This document shows, piece by piece, positions 16,021 through 22,573 of a stretch of 47,166 bases of DNA. This DNA comes from an uncultured Lentisphaerota bacterium (GTDB taxonomy: Bacteria > Verrucomicrobiota > Kiritimatiellia > CAIQIC01), in contig CAISWQ010000025.1 of assembly GCA_903889245.1 (NCBI GenBank), positions 1 to 47,166 of the forward strand, written 5' to 3'. The notes under the pieces are model-generated. The model ran no database searches. It worked only from the letters and a program-made list of their open reading frames with translations, and was not told the origin of the DNA. Numbering within the stretch: position 1 is the first letter of the stretch; each line of letters starts with the position of its first letter. Position numbers and translations under genes: made by a program.

Positions 16021-17732
16021 GGTGCCGACTCTCTGTTGGCGAGCTTGGTCACGGTCACGCTCTGGAGAAAATATTTGTTGAACACGTGGCCGTCGGAGAC
16101 GAGGGAAAAGTTGTAGCCCCAGTAGTTGACGAACTGCGCGTCGGTGAGCTTCCACTTCACGGTGTGCCACTGCTTGTTGTCGGGCACCGTGTACCAGCCG
16201 GTGCTGCGGAAGCCGTTGGTGGCTTCATAGACGAGCTTGAAGCCCGCGTTGTCGTTGGCGCTGTTGCGGCGGACGGTGACGGCGATCTCGATCGGCTCCG
16301 TGGTATAGGAGAGGAAGCCGGGATCCACGATGAACAGGTTGCCGCCCGGCACGTTGCCCGCGCGCGCCGAACCGCCGTAGGCGACGACCGCCTTGGCGAC
16401 GGCATCGCCCGCCAGCGTGTGCAGGCCCTGCTCCACCGTCTGTTCGCCCATCGTGATGGAAACCGATTTCGCGCGGCTAAAATCGCCGCCCCACGGCAGC
16501 GGTTTGGCTTGGTTGGCCTGCGCCTGTGCCACGATTTTTTCCGGCACGCCCAGCACCAGCAGCGGGGCGGCGGTCAGGTTTAGCGCATGGGCCGCGGAGG
16601 TTTTTCCGGTCAGCGGGTCCACGCTCTGCACCTCTTGGCCCATTGTCACGGCATCCGGCACGCCTTGCGGCGACCACGCGGCCAGCACCGTACCCTGCGC
16701 GCCTTGAAAAACGAAACCGTAATTTTTTTCGTTGAGCAGCACCCAACCGAGATAGACGGGATGCTGGCCGAGGTGCTGAAGCAACTGGGCCAGCGCGGTG
16801 TAGGCGGGGCGCGGCTGGCCGGCGCGGTCAAGCAGGCCCAGCGGCCCGCTATCGCCATCGCGGCCCTCGAACCACTGGAGGCAGGTGACGCCCTGCGCGA
16901 TGCCCAGGACGTAGGCTTTGACGAGCGCGTGGGCCTGGACCTCCGCGCCTTTCCTGGAGTCGCAGCCGAGTTCCGTGAAAATGATCGGCACGTTCGCGCG
17001 CGCCGGGTCTTGCGCCGCCAGCATCTTGCGCACGACGGGAACGATGTTCAGGAAGACCGCCTCGGTCCCGGCCTTGTTCGCGATACCGTCGAGCACCTCG
17101 TAGGGATGCAGCGTGATGAAATCAAAATGGCTTTTCGCGCCCGCCTTGATGACCTGCTCCAGATAATTCACATGGACGGATTTTGCGGCCAGCCCGATCT
17201 GGCAGGTCGGGTCGGCGGCCTTGGCGGCGTTGTAGGAGCTGACGACGAGCCGGGCGTAATCGGCCGGCGTCTGGTCGCGTCCGGTGAAGTTCGGCGGCTC
17301 GTTCCAGACCTCCCAAAATTTCACCCGGCCGCGGCAGTGCGCCACCACTTGCGCGACGTAGTTGGACCACGCCGGCAGGTTGTTGACCGGCAGCGTGCCC
17401 GGCCGGTCCAGCTTGTTCCAGCGGGCGTTGCCGTGGAGGATGCCGCCGCAGGTCATGCCCTGTGCCGCCAGATAATCCAACTGCTTGTCCAGCGTGGCCC
17501 AGATCCACTCTCCCGCCGCGGGTTCGAGCGCGCCCCAGTCGGTGTGGGCGCTGCGGTAGAACTTGAGGCCGATGGCCGCCATTTGCGGCACCCAGCGCGC
17601 GTTGTCCTGCTCCGAGCGGTTGTTGATGTAGCAACTGCCGATGCCGAACGGACTCCACGCCGGCGGTGTATCCGCCGCCAGCAGCGATCCGCAACCGGTG
17701 AGGACACACATTCCGAAGAGAAATTTCTTCAT
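16017..17732 (-). CDS. Clan-A glycoside hydrolase lipoprotein, GH39-like
   Basis: The 571-aa product begins MKKFLFGMCVLTGCGS, which fits a lipobox (LTGC), so it is probably a lipoprotein at a membrane. The TIM barrel spans about 30-370. 'KFWEVWNEPPNF' holds the putative acid/base Glu in the NEP motif, and 'IIFTELGCDS' the putative nucleophile Glu, as in GH39/GH5-type retaining enzymes. A C-terminal beta-sandwich of about 150 residues may bind carbohydrate. The start at 17732 is set by the signal peptide; the frame is open upstream but inside the ArnD gene. It begins 8 nt after the arnD stop and its own stop overlaps the transporter start, so the three genes are one transcription unit. Substrate class is not certain. 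Confidence 0.75.
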   Translation of the reverse strand: MKKFLFGMCVLTGCGSLLAADTPPAWSPFGIGSCYINNRSEQDNARWVPQMAAIGLKFYRSAHTDWGALEPAAGEWIWATLDKQLDYLAAQGMTCGGILHGNARWNKLDRPGTLPVNNLPAWSNYVAQVVAHCRGRVKFWEVWNEPPNFTGRDQTPADYARLVVSSYNAAKAADPTCQIGLAAKSVHVNYLEQVIKAGAKSHFDFITLHPYEVLDGIANKAGTEAVFLNIVPVVRKMLAAQDPARANVPIIFTELGCDSRKGAEVQAHALVKAYVLGIAQGVTCLQWFEGRDGDSGPLGLLDRAGQPRPAYTALAQLLQHLGQHPVYLGWVLLNEKNYGFVFQGAQGTVLAAWSPQGVPDAVTMGQEVQSVDPLTGKTSAAHALNLTAAPLLVLGVPEKIVAQAQANQAKPLPWGGDFSRAKSVSITMGEQTVEQGLHTLAGDAVAKAVVAYGGSARAGNVPGGNLFIVDPGFLSYTTEPIEIAVTVRRNSANDNAGFKLVYEATNGFRSTGWYTVPDNKQWHTVKWKLTDAQFVNYWGYNFSLVSDGHVFNKYFLQSVTVTKLANRESAP

Positions 17733-17740
17733 GGCGGTTT

Positions 17741-18625
17741 TCACTGTTGCGCCGCGATCCAGCCCTCGCGGCCGGGCTGGGTGAACGGCACGACGCGGGC
17801 CAGCGGCAGCAACTCCGGCTGGACCGGGAGCAGTTCGCCCAGCGGCACCACCTGCCAGCCACGCTGCCAGACCAGGCGCAGAAAATCGCGGAACATTTCG
17901 TGGCAGGCGATACCCTCGACCTCGGCATGGATGGTCAGCACGTGCAGCGCGTCCGGCTTGAGTTGATCGAGCAGCCACGCGTTATAGCCGGCGTTGGTCA
18001 GCCCATGACGCCCGATGACCTCGTCGTAGGTCGGCAGCGTGGTGGGGATCTGCGGCTGTGCCAGGGGCAGCTCGCCAACAAAGGGGCGGAACAGGCTCGT
18101 GCCGCGCACGTCGCTGTTGTAGCGGAAAGGCAGCTTCGCCTTGGCCAGCAGCGTCACGTCGTTGCACTTCCAGCCCGGCGCTGCGGAGCAGTCGGGCCAG
18201 CGGCCGAGCATCTGCGCGAGCGCCTCGCCGCCCAGCTTGAGTTGCGCCGTTTGAAAGTCCGCGCCGCCGCGTTCCATCCGCATCTGCCACGCGTGATGAT
18301 CCCACGCATGCAGGCCCACCTCGTGGCGCGCGGCAGCGACCTGCTTGATGATGCCGGCGAACGCCTTGCCGATCTGCGGGCCGGGCCAGAGCGTGCCGCG
18401 CAGCAGGATGTCCCAGCCGTAGAGCGAGGCGCCGCCGGAGCGCAGTACCTTCACGAAAAACTGCGGCTTGATCAGCCGCCACAGGTGCCGGCCCATGTTG
18501 TCGGGTCCGACCGAGAAAAAAAACGAGCCGCGCACGCCGGCCTCGTCGAGCGCGCGCATCAGCGGCAGCACGCCCTCGCGTGTGCCGCGGTACGTATCCA
18601 CATCAATTTTCAGCCCCAGCATCAT
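17741..18625 (-). CDS. arnD: ArnD-like deformylase of the NodB/polysaccharide deacetylase family
   Basis: The 294-aa protein is strikingly similar along its whole length to enterobacterial ArnD: 'LKIDVDTYRGTREGV', 'SFFFSVGPDNMGRHLWRLIKPQF', 'ASLYGWDILLRGT', 'HEVGLHAWDHHAWQ', 'YNSDVRG', 'TLPTYDEVIGR', 'TIHAEVEG' and 'GREGW'. ArnD removes the formyl group from undecaprenyl-phosphate-4-formamido-L-arabinose, a step of lipid A modification with L-Ara4N. The Asp of the first motif and the His pair in 'HAWDHH' are conserved, so it should be active. No arnA, arnB, arnC or arnT is present in the window, and here it heads a glycan-degradation operon. It may act in lipid A decoration encoded elsewhere or on another formamido sugar. 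A second ATG follows at 18622. Confidence 0.9.
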   Translation of the reverse strand: MMLGLKIDVDTYRGTREGVLPLMRALDEAGVRGSFFFSVGPDNMGRHLWRLIKPQFFVKVLRSGGASLYGWDILLRGTLWPGPQIGKAFAGIIKQVAAARHEVGLHAWDHHAWQMRMERGGADFQTAQLKLGGEALAQMLGRWPDCSAAPGWKCNDVTLLAKAKLPFRYNSDVRGTSLFRPFVGELPLAQPQIPTTLPTYDEVIGRHGLTNAGYNAWLLDQLKPDALHVLTIHAEVEGIACHEMFRDFLRLVWQRGWQVVPLGELLPVQPELLPLARVVPFTQPGREGWIAAQQ

Positions 18626-18630
18626 CTGCT

Positions 18631-18659
18631 CTTATCCTAATCGTAACTCCTGCTCGTAA
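18631..18659 (-). promoter_or_regulatory. Putative promoter of arnD, TTACGA-N17-GATAAG
   Basis: On the minus strand TTACGA (18659-18654) and GATAAG (18636-18631) are 17 bp apart in the short HAD to arnD gap. Only 5 nt separate the -10 box from the first ATG (18625), so a transcript starting at the usual distance would have almost no leader. Confidence 0.45.
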
Positions 18660-18661
18660 TC

Positions 18662-19324
18662 TCACCCGATCAACGGTGGCAAATCCGCCAGCGTGCTGAT
18701 GACCTCGCTGGCGCCCGCCGCGAGCAGCGCCGCGCGGTCATAGGCGCCGGTGGTGACGCCGACCGCAGCCGCGCCAGCGGCGCGCCCGGCGCGCATGTCG
18801 TCGGGCGTGTCGCCGACCATCAGCGCCTGCGCCGGCGTCACGCCGAGTTGCGCGCACGCGGAGAGCACCGCTTCCGGGTGCGGCTTGACCTGCTGCACGT
18901 GCTCCAGCGCGACGATCACCGCGAAGTCGGCGCTGAAGCCGAAGCCCTCAAGGATGTAGCGCGCTCCGCGCTCGGAACGGTTGGTGGCGATGCCCAAGCC
19001 GACCTTCCCGCGCAAGCCCTCGAGGCCGGCGCGCAGGCCCGGCAACTCGCGCGTATGCGTCAGGCAGACCGGCCAAAACGCCGAGCGGTAGGCGTCCACG
19101 TGCGACTGCACGCGTTCCGGCGGCGCGCCGGGTTCCAAGGCCTGGAAAATCTCATAGAGCGGTCTTCCAATCCTTGGAAGAATCTCCGCGCGCGGCAGCG
19201 GCGCGCGGCCGTGCGCCGCGAGCGCGGCGTTGAGCGCGTGGCAGATCGCCTCGGTCGCGTCGAAGAGCGTACCGTCGAAATCAAAGATCACGGCGCGGAT
19301 GTTGGTGAAGCGCGGCGCTTGCAT
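18662..19324 (-). CDS. HAD-superfamily phosphatase, phosphoglycolate-phosphatase-like
   Basis: The 220-aa protein has all four HAD motifs: 'VIFDFDGTLFD' (nucleophile Asp), 'LGIATNRS', 'KPHPEAV' (Lys) and 'MVGDTPDDMRAG' (metal-binding Asp). The helical cap between motifs I and II places it with Gph/PGMB-like enzymes that hydrolyse small phosphates such as phosphoglycolate or sugar phosphates. It has no signal peptide and is cytoplasmic. Its cap codons contain two palindrome units (19133-19179), yet the protein stays collinear with the family ('IGRPLYEIF'). The ATG lies in one arm of an 11-bp inverted repeat (19316-19365). It sits 36 nt upstream of arnD and could supply read-through. Confidence 0.88.
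   Translation of the reverse strand: MQAPRFTNIRAVIFDFDGTLFDATEAICHALNAALAAHGRAPLPRAEILPRIGRPLYEIFQALEPGAPPERVQSHVDAYRSAFWPVCLTHTRELPGLRAGLEGLRGKVGLGIATNRSERGARYILEGFGFSADFAVIVALEHVQQVKPHPEAVLSACAQLGVTPAQALMVGDTPDDMRAGRAAGAAAVGVTTGAYDRAALLAAGASEVISTLADLPPLIG
19133..19179. repeat. Two palindrome units inside the HAD phosphatase coding sequence
   Basis: TTCCAAGGCCTGGAA (19133-19147) and TTCCAATCCTTGGAA (19165-19179) have centres 32 bp apart, the array period seen between genes. They encode the 'PRIGRPLYEIFQALEPG' stretch of the cap domain without an obvious insertion relative to the family. Confidence 0.75.
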
Positions 19325-19365
19325 CGCGCGGCATCAAACCACGAAGCCACCGCACGATGCAAGCG
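19316..19365. promoter_or_regulatory. 11-bp perfect inverted repeat over the HAD start codon
   Basis: CGCTTGCATCG (19316-19326) and CGATGCAAGCG (19355-19365) pair perfectly around a 28-nt centre in the divergent region between the HAD and DUF6268 genes. The left arm includes the HAD start codon. It may be an operator with two half sites or a hairpin in the leader mRNA. Confidence 0.45.
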
Positions 19366-19394
19366 GAGAGAGGGGCGTGGGGCGGTAGTGTTCT

Positions 19395-19423
19395 TTTACA
19401 AATGCGGTGGGACACGGTATGGT
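19395..19423 (+). promoter_or_regulatory. Putative promoter TTTACA-N17-TATGGT, leaderless geometry
   Basis: TTTACA (19395-19400) and TATGGT (19418-19423) are exactly 17 bp apart. Six nucleotides separate the -10 box from the ATG at 19430, so the usual start point would be at or next to the A of the start codon. No Shine-Dalgarno sequence precedes the gene. Confidence 0.6.
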
Positions 19424-19429
19424 GCGCGC

Positions 19430-20377
19430 ATGTTATTTCGCTCGCTCCAGATTGTGCTGGCGCTGCTGGCGGTGGCCGGCGCGACGCAGGCCCAGACGCC
19501 GGCGGCCGGTGCCAACACCGGCCAGTCGCGCGAGGTGACGCAGTCCGCCACGCTCGGCCCGCCGCTGACGCCGGGGCCGCATCCGATGCTCTCGCTCGGT
19601 GTGCGCTGGCAGCCGGATACGGAATGGGACACCGGCGGCCGCGCACGGGTGATCCGCGGCAACCTCTCCGGCGGCGTGAGTTTTTTCCATTCCCCGACGT
19701 TCCAGACCGGCCTGATGGGCGATCACGAAGTCAGCCGCTATGAGTTCGCCGGCCCGGCGGTGGACCCGACCTGGCTCGCGCTGCCCGGCGAGATGCGCAC
19801 CGAGCGCCTCACCGCCACCCTGCGTCGGCCGCTGGGCCGCGACTGGTCGCTCTTCCTAGCCGCCGACACGACGTGGGCGCTGGGCCGCGGCGCGAGCCCG
19901 GCCGACGCCTTCACGTGGGGTGGCCTCGGCAGCGCGCGCTGGCAGGCCGCGACCAATTTCGCGTTCACCTTCGGCGTCTATGCGCACACGCGGCTGGAGG
20001 CGCGAGTCCGCGTACTGCCGATCCCCGGCCTTGAATGGCAGATTAACGAGGACTGGAAACTGGCGACCGCGCAAGGCGTGACGCTGACGCACAAGTTCAA
20101 CCGGCGCTGGCAGGCCGACCTCTCTGTACTGGTGGAGAACCGTGAGTACCGGCTGGCTGACGAGGAACCGTTTGATGGTGGCATCTTCCGTGATCGCAGC
20201 GTGCCGGTGATGGTCAGCCTCCGCTGGGCGCCGAACCCCGGCCTGTTCGTGCAGCTTGCCGCCGGTGTGAACCCGTGGCAGCAGCAGCGCCTGACCGACC
20301 GTCCCAACGAACCTGACCTGACCGAGCAAAGCCACGGCGCGCCGAGCCTCGCCGCCACCGCCGGCCTGCGCTTCTGA
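19430..20377 (+). CDS. DUF6268-type outer-membrane beta-barrel protein
   Basis: The 315-aa product has a signal peptide (MLFRSLQIVLALLAVAGATQAQ) and alternating amphipathic beta strands across its length. It ends in Phe ('TAGLRF'), the usual outer-membrane barrel insertion signal. The overall pattern matches the DUF6268 family of putative outer-membrane proteins; no function is known. The start at 19430 is set by the signal peptide; the frame is open for almost 600 nt upstream but only antisense to the HAD gene. It is a single-gene unit, divergent from the HAD gene and convergent with the Cys-rich protein gene (24-nt gap). No Shine-Dalgarno sequence is visible, consistent with the leaderless promoter layout. 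Confidence 0.7.
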   Translation: MLFRSLQIVLALLAVAGATQAQTPAAGANTGQSREVTQSATLGPPLTPGPHPMLSLGVRWQPDTEWDTGGRARVIRGNLSGGVSFFHSPTFQTGLMGDHEVSRYEFAGPAVDPTWLALPGEMRTERLTATLRRPLGRDWSLFLAADTTWALGRGASPADAFTWGGLGSARWQAATNFAFTFGVYAHTRLEARVRVLPIPGLEWQINEDWKLATAQGVTLTHKFNRRWQADLSVLVENREYRLADEEPFDGGIFRDRSVPVMVSLRWAPNPGLFVQLAAGVNPWQQQRLTDRPNEPDLTEQSHGAPSLAATAGLRF

Positions 20378-20401
20378 ACGGTCGCGGCCCTTCCGCTGGC
20401 A

Positions 20402-21391
20402 TCAATGATTCAGCGGTTTGTCGAGGCCGGGGCGGACGAAGGCACGGGCCTTGGGAAAAGTTTTTTCCACGTCACGCCGCAGCTTCTCCAGGTGGATCAG
20501 CAGTGGCAGCGTCGCCGCCTCGCGCTCCGGGAACTGCGCGAGCATGCGGCCCCACGCGCCAAGCGAACGGTCCATCGCGATCAGCGCGATCTTGGCGGAG
20601 CCGGCGGCGTCGCCGCAGGGATCGCCTTCCAACCGCCCACGCAGGGCGCGGCCGAGCTTGGGGTAGAGGAAGCGCTGGTAGAAACGGATGACTTCAACCG
20701 CCTCTTGCAGCCTTGCCCACTCGCGGCGCGGCGCGCGGCCGGGCAGGCGCAACTCGAACGCCTGCTGCAACTCTTTGCCCTTGGCGCGCCACGCCCGGCG
20801 GCTGGTCTTGAACCATTGCTCCACAAGATCTCCATAAGCCTGAGCGGCGCGGGCCAGCGGATGCCGGCTCGCGCGTTCGTGATCGCGGTCTTCGGAAAAT
20901 GCGGCGGCGGCGAGTTCTGCATCGGTGATGACGATACCCTTGCGTTCCAAATCCTCCCGCAACATCTCGATGACTTGGAGGAAGCTTTCGATCATGCCTT
21001 TCCAAAACGCCTCGTTGTGGATGTCGTGTGCTTCCGGCGACCGAGTGCGATTTTCCTCCTGCTCCATCTGGAAGTTGAGGCAACGCGTGGTGTGGGTGCA
21101 GCGCTCGCACCAGCGGTCGCAATAGTTGTAGATGCCCGGCACGAGCTGCGGGTTACGGGCCAGTTCCTCCAGCCGTTGGCCTTTCCTGTTCGTGATCGCA
21201 CCGCTTTCCAGACCTTGGAAAAATTTCCGGTGTTTTTTCCAGGTCTTGGAAAATCCCACGGAATTTTTTCCAAGGCTTGGAAACGGCCGCGCCGGCTTCA
21301 GCCGCGCGCTTTCCAGGCGGCGCAGGCGCGCTCGAAGATCACATCCGTTTCGGCGTCGCGTACCTGCCGCTTGGGATCGGCGCGCAGCCAC
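20402..21391 (-). CDS. Uncharacterised protein with a CxxxCxxC...C cluster; start uncertain
   Basis: Function is not recognised. The certain part (about 265 aa, from near 21190) begins 'LEELARNPQLVPGIYNYCDRWCERC' and includes four Cys in 'YCDRWCERCTHTTRCLNF', likely a zinc or Fe-S site. It continues as a long, mostly helical, Glu/Arg-rich domain with no signal peptide or membrane helix, suggesting a cytosolic protein. The frame runs open upstream through three palindrome units to an ATG at 21391, inside the epimerase gene, giving a 94-bp overlap. A GTG at 21259 between the units is a possible start (285 aa). Either way the N terminus would be repeat-encoded, and no normal ribosome binding site lies closer. 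I recall similar Cys-cluster proteins of unknown function in other phyla. It is probably the last gene of the ompA operon. Confidence 0.65.
   Translation of the reverse strand: MAARRSQAAGTRRRNGCDLRARLRRLESARLKPARPFPSLGKNSVGFSKTWKKHRKFFQGLESGAITNRKGQRLEELARNPQLVPGIYNYCDRWCERCTHTTRCLNFQMEQEENRTRSPEAHDIHNEAFWKGMIESFLQVIEMLREDLERKGIVITDAELAAAAFSEDRDHERASRHPLARAAQAYGDLVEQWFKTSRRAWRAKGKELQQAFELRLPGRAPRREWARLQEAVEVIRFYQRFLYPKLGRALRGRLEGDPCGDAAGSAKIALIAMDRSLGAWGRMLAQFPEREAATLPLLIHLEKLRRDVEKTFPKARAFVRPGLDKPLNH
21205..21283. repeat. Array of three palindromes with exact 31-bp spacing
   Basis: Units TTCCAGACCTTGGAA (centre 21213), TTCCAGGTCTTGGAA (21244) and TTCCAAGGCTTGGAA (21275) are spaced 31 and 31 bp. 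They lie just after the epimerase stop codon (21298) and before the conserved part of the Cys-rich protein, in its open frame. Confidence 0.9.
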
Positions 21392-22299
21392 GCGATAGAC
21401 TCGGCGATACCGGCGCGGAAATTTTTCCGGCAGTCGAAATCGGGAACCAAGCGCTTGATCTTCGCGTTATCGAAGACGCCGGGCTCGGCTTTGTCGGCGG
21501 GCAGTTTCTCGCGCAGCGCGGGCAGCAGTTCACAAAGAAACGCCGTTGGAATTTTCAGAATCTCCGGCGCGCGGATGCCGGCAGCGCGGCAGATTTCGGC
21601 GTAGATCTGGTTCCACGTCAGGACCTCGTCGCTGGTGATGTGGAACGCCTCGCCGAGTGTCCCGGCATGGCCGAGCAGGCCGGCGAGGCCGATGGCGAAG
21701 TCGCTCGCGGCGGTCAGCGTCCAGAGGCCCTGGCCGTCGTCGTGCATGAACACCGGCTGGCCGGCCTCCAGGCGCAGCAGCGGCACGAAGCTGCTGCTCT
21801 TAATGGGATTCGGCAGCCACGTGGGGCCATAGGTGTGCGACGGGCGGACGAGGGTCACCGGGAATTTTTCCGCGCGCCATTTTTCCAGCAGCCAGTCTTC
21901 GCAGGCGATCTTCTGCTGCGCGTAGGGCGAGAGCGGGTTGCCGCGCGGCCCGTCCTCGGTCAGCGGCAGATGGCGGCGCGGGACGGCATAGACCATCGTG
22001 GTGCTGATGAAAACATACTGGCGGATGCGGCCGGCGAAGAGCGCGTGATCGAGTGCGACCTCGGCGGGCGTGTAGCCGATGAAGTTGATGACCACGTCGG
22101 GCCAGTCGCCGCCGAGGGCGCGGCGCACGGCGGCCTCGTCGTGGCGGTCGGCGAGGAGGGCGCGCGCGCCGGCGGGCACCGGCAGCCGGCCGCGGGTGAG
22201 CACGCTGACGCGCTGGCCGCGCGCGAGCAGCAACTCGACGGCGGCGGTGGAGATGTTGCCGGTGCCGCCGAGGAAAAGGACATGAAGGGGAGGATTCAT
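21298..22299 (-). CDS. NAD-dependent epimerase/dehydratase (extended SDR)
   Basis: The 333-aa protein has a Rossmann fold start 'VLFLGGTGNISTAAVELL' (GxxGxxS variant of the dinucleotide loop), 'VINFIGYTP', and a 'YAQQK' active-site Tyr/Lys pair around residues 147-151, preceded by 'ISTTMVY'. 'TLVRPSHTYGP' is the family's substrate-side strand. It most resembles SDR members that act on nucleotide sugars or related metabolites; the substrate cannot be named. It starts 12 nt after the FmdB-like gene, so it belongs to the ompA - zinc ribbon - epimerase unit. Confidence 0.88.
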   Translation of the reverse strand: MNPPLHVLFLGGTGNISTAAVELLLARGQRVSVLTRGRLPVPAGARALLADRHDEAAVRRALGGDWPDVVINFIGYTPAEVALDHALFAGRIRQYVFISTTMVYAVPRRHLPLTEDGPRGNPLSPYAQQKIACEDWLLEKWRAEKFPVTLVRPSHTYGPTWLPNPIKSSSFVPLLRLEAGQPVFMHDDGQGLWTLTAASDFAIGLAGLLGHAGTLGEAFHITSDEVLTWNQIYAEICRAAGIRAPEILKIPTAFLCELLPALREKLPADKAEPGVFDNAKIKRLVPDFDCRKNFRAGIAESIAWLRADPKRQVRDAETDVIFERACAAWKARG

Positions 22300-22311
22300 T
22301 CCGGTGCCGCG

Positions 22312-22563
22312 CTAAAACTGCTTCTCGTAGGTGCCCTTGTCCACGCGCTTGAGCTGGTGGAAGCCGGCGCGCTTGGCGCGGTCGGTGAAGGAACCTTTCG
22401 TCGGCGGCACGCGCGGCGCGGAAATTTTCCGCATGAGCGGCGCGCCGCAGCGCGAGCAGGTGAGCAGCGGCGTGGCGCCGGCGTGTTCGAGCCACTCGAA
22501 CCCGTTCCGGCAGTGCGGACAACTGCGCGCGGGATCGGCGCAGATGTAATCGCGCAGCGGCAT
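22312..22563 (-). CDS. Small zinc-ribbon protein, FmdB-like
   Basis: The 83-aa protein has CPHC (residues 15-18) and CSRC (residues 36-39), two Cys pairs that form a treble-clef/ribbon zinc site, followed by a basic tail with Lys/Arg. It begins MPLRDYICAD, like FmdB-family small regulatory proteins, although spacing differs slightly. The function is unknown; a nucleic-acid or metal-dependent regulatory role is only a guess. Ten nt separate it from the OmpA stop, with AAGG upstream of its ATG, so it is part of that operon. Confidence 0.7.
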   Translation of the reverse strand: MPLRDYICADPARSCPHCRNGFEWLEHAGATPLLTCSRCGAPLMRKISAPRVPPTKGSFTDRAKRAGFHQLKRVDKGTYEKQF

Positions 22564-22573
22564 GGGGCGGCCC

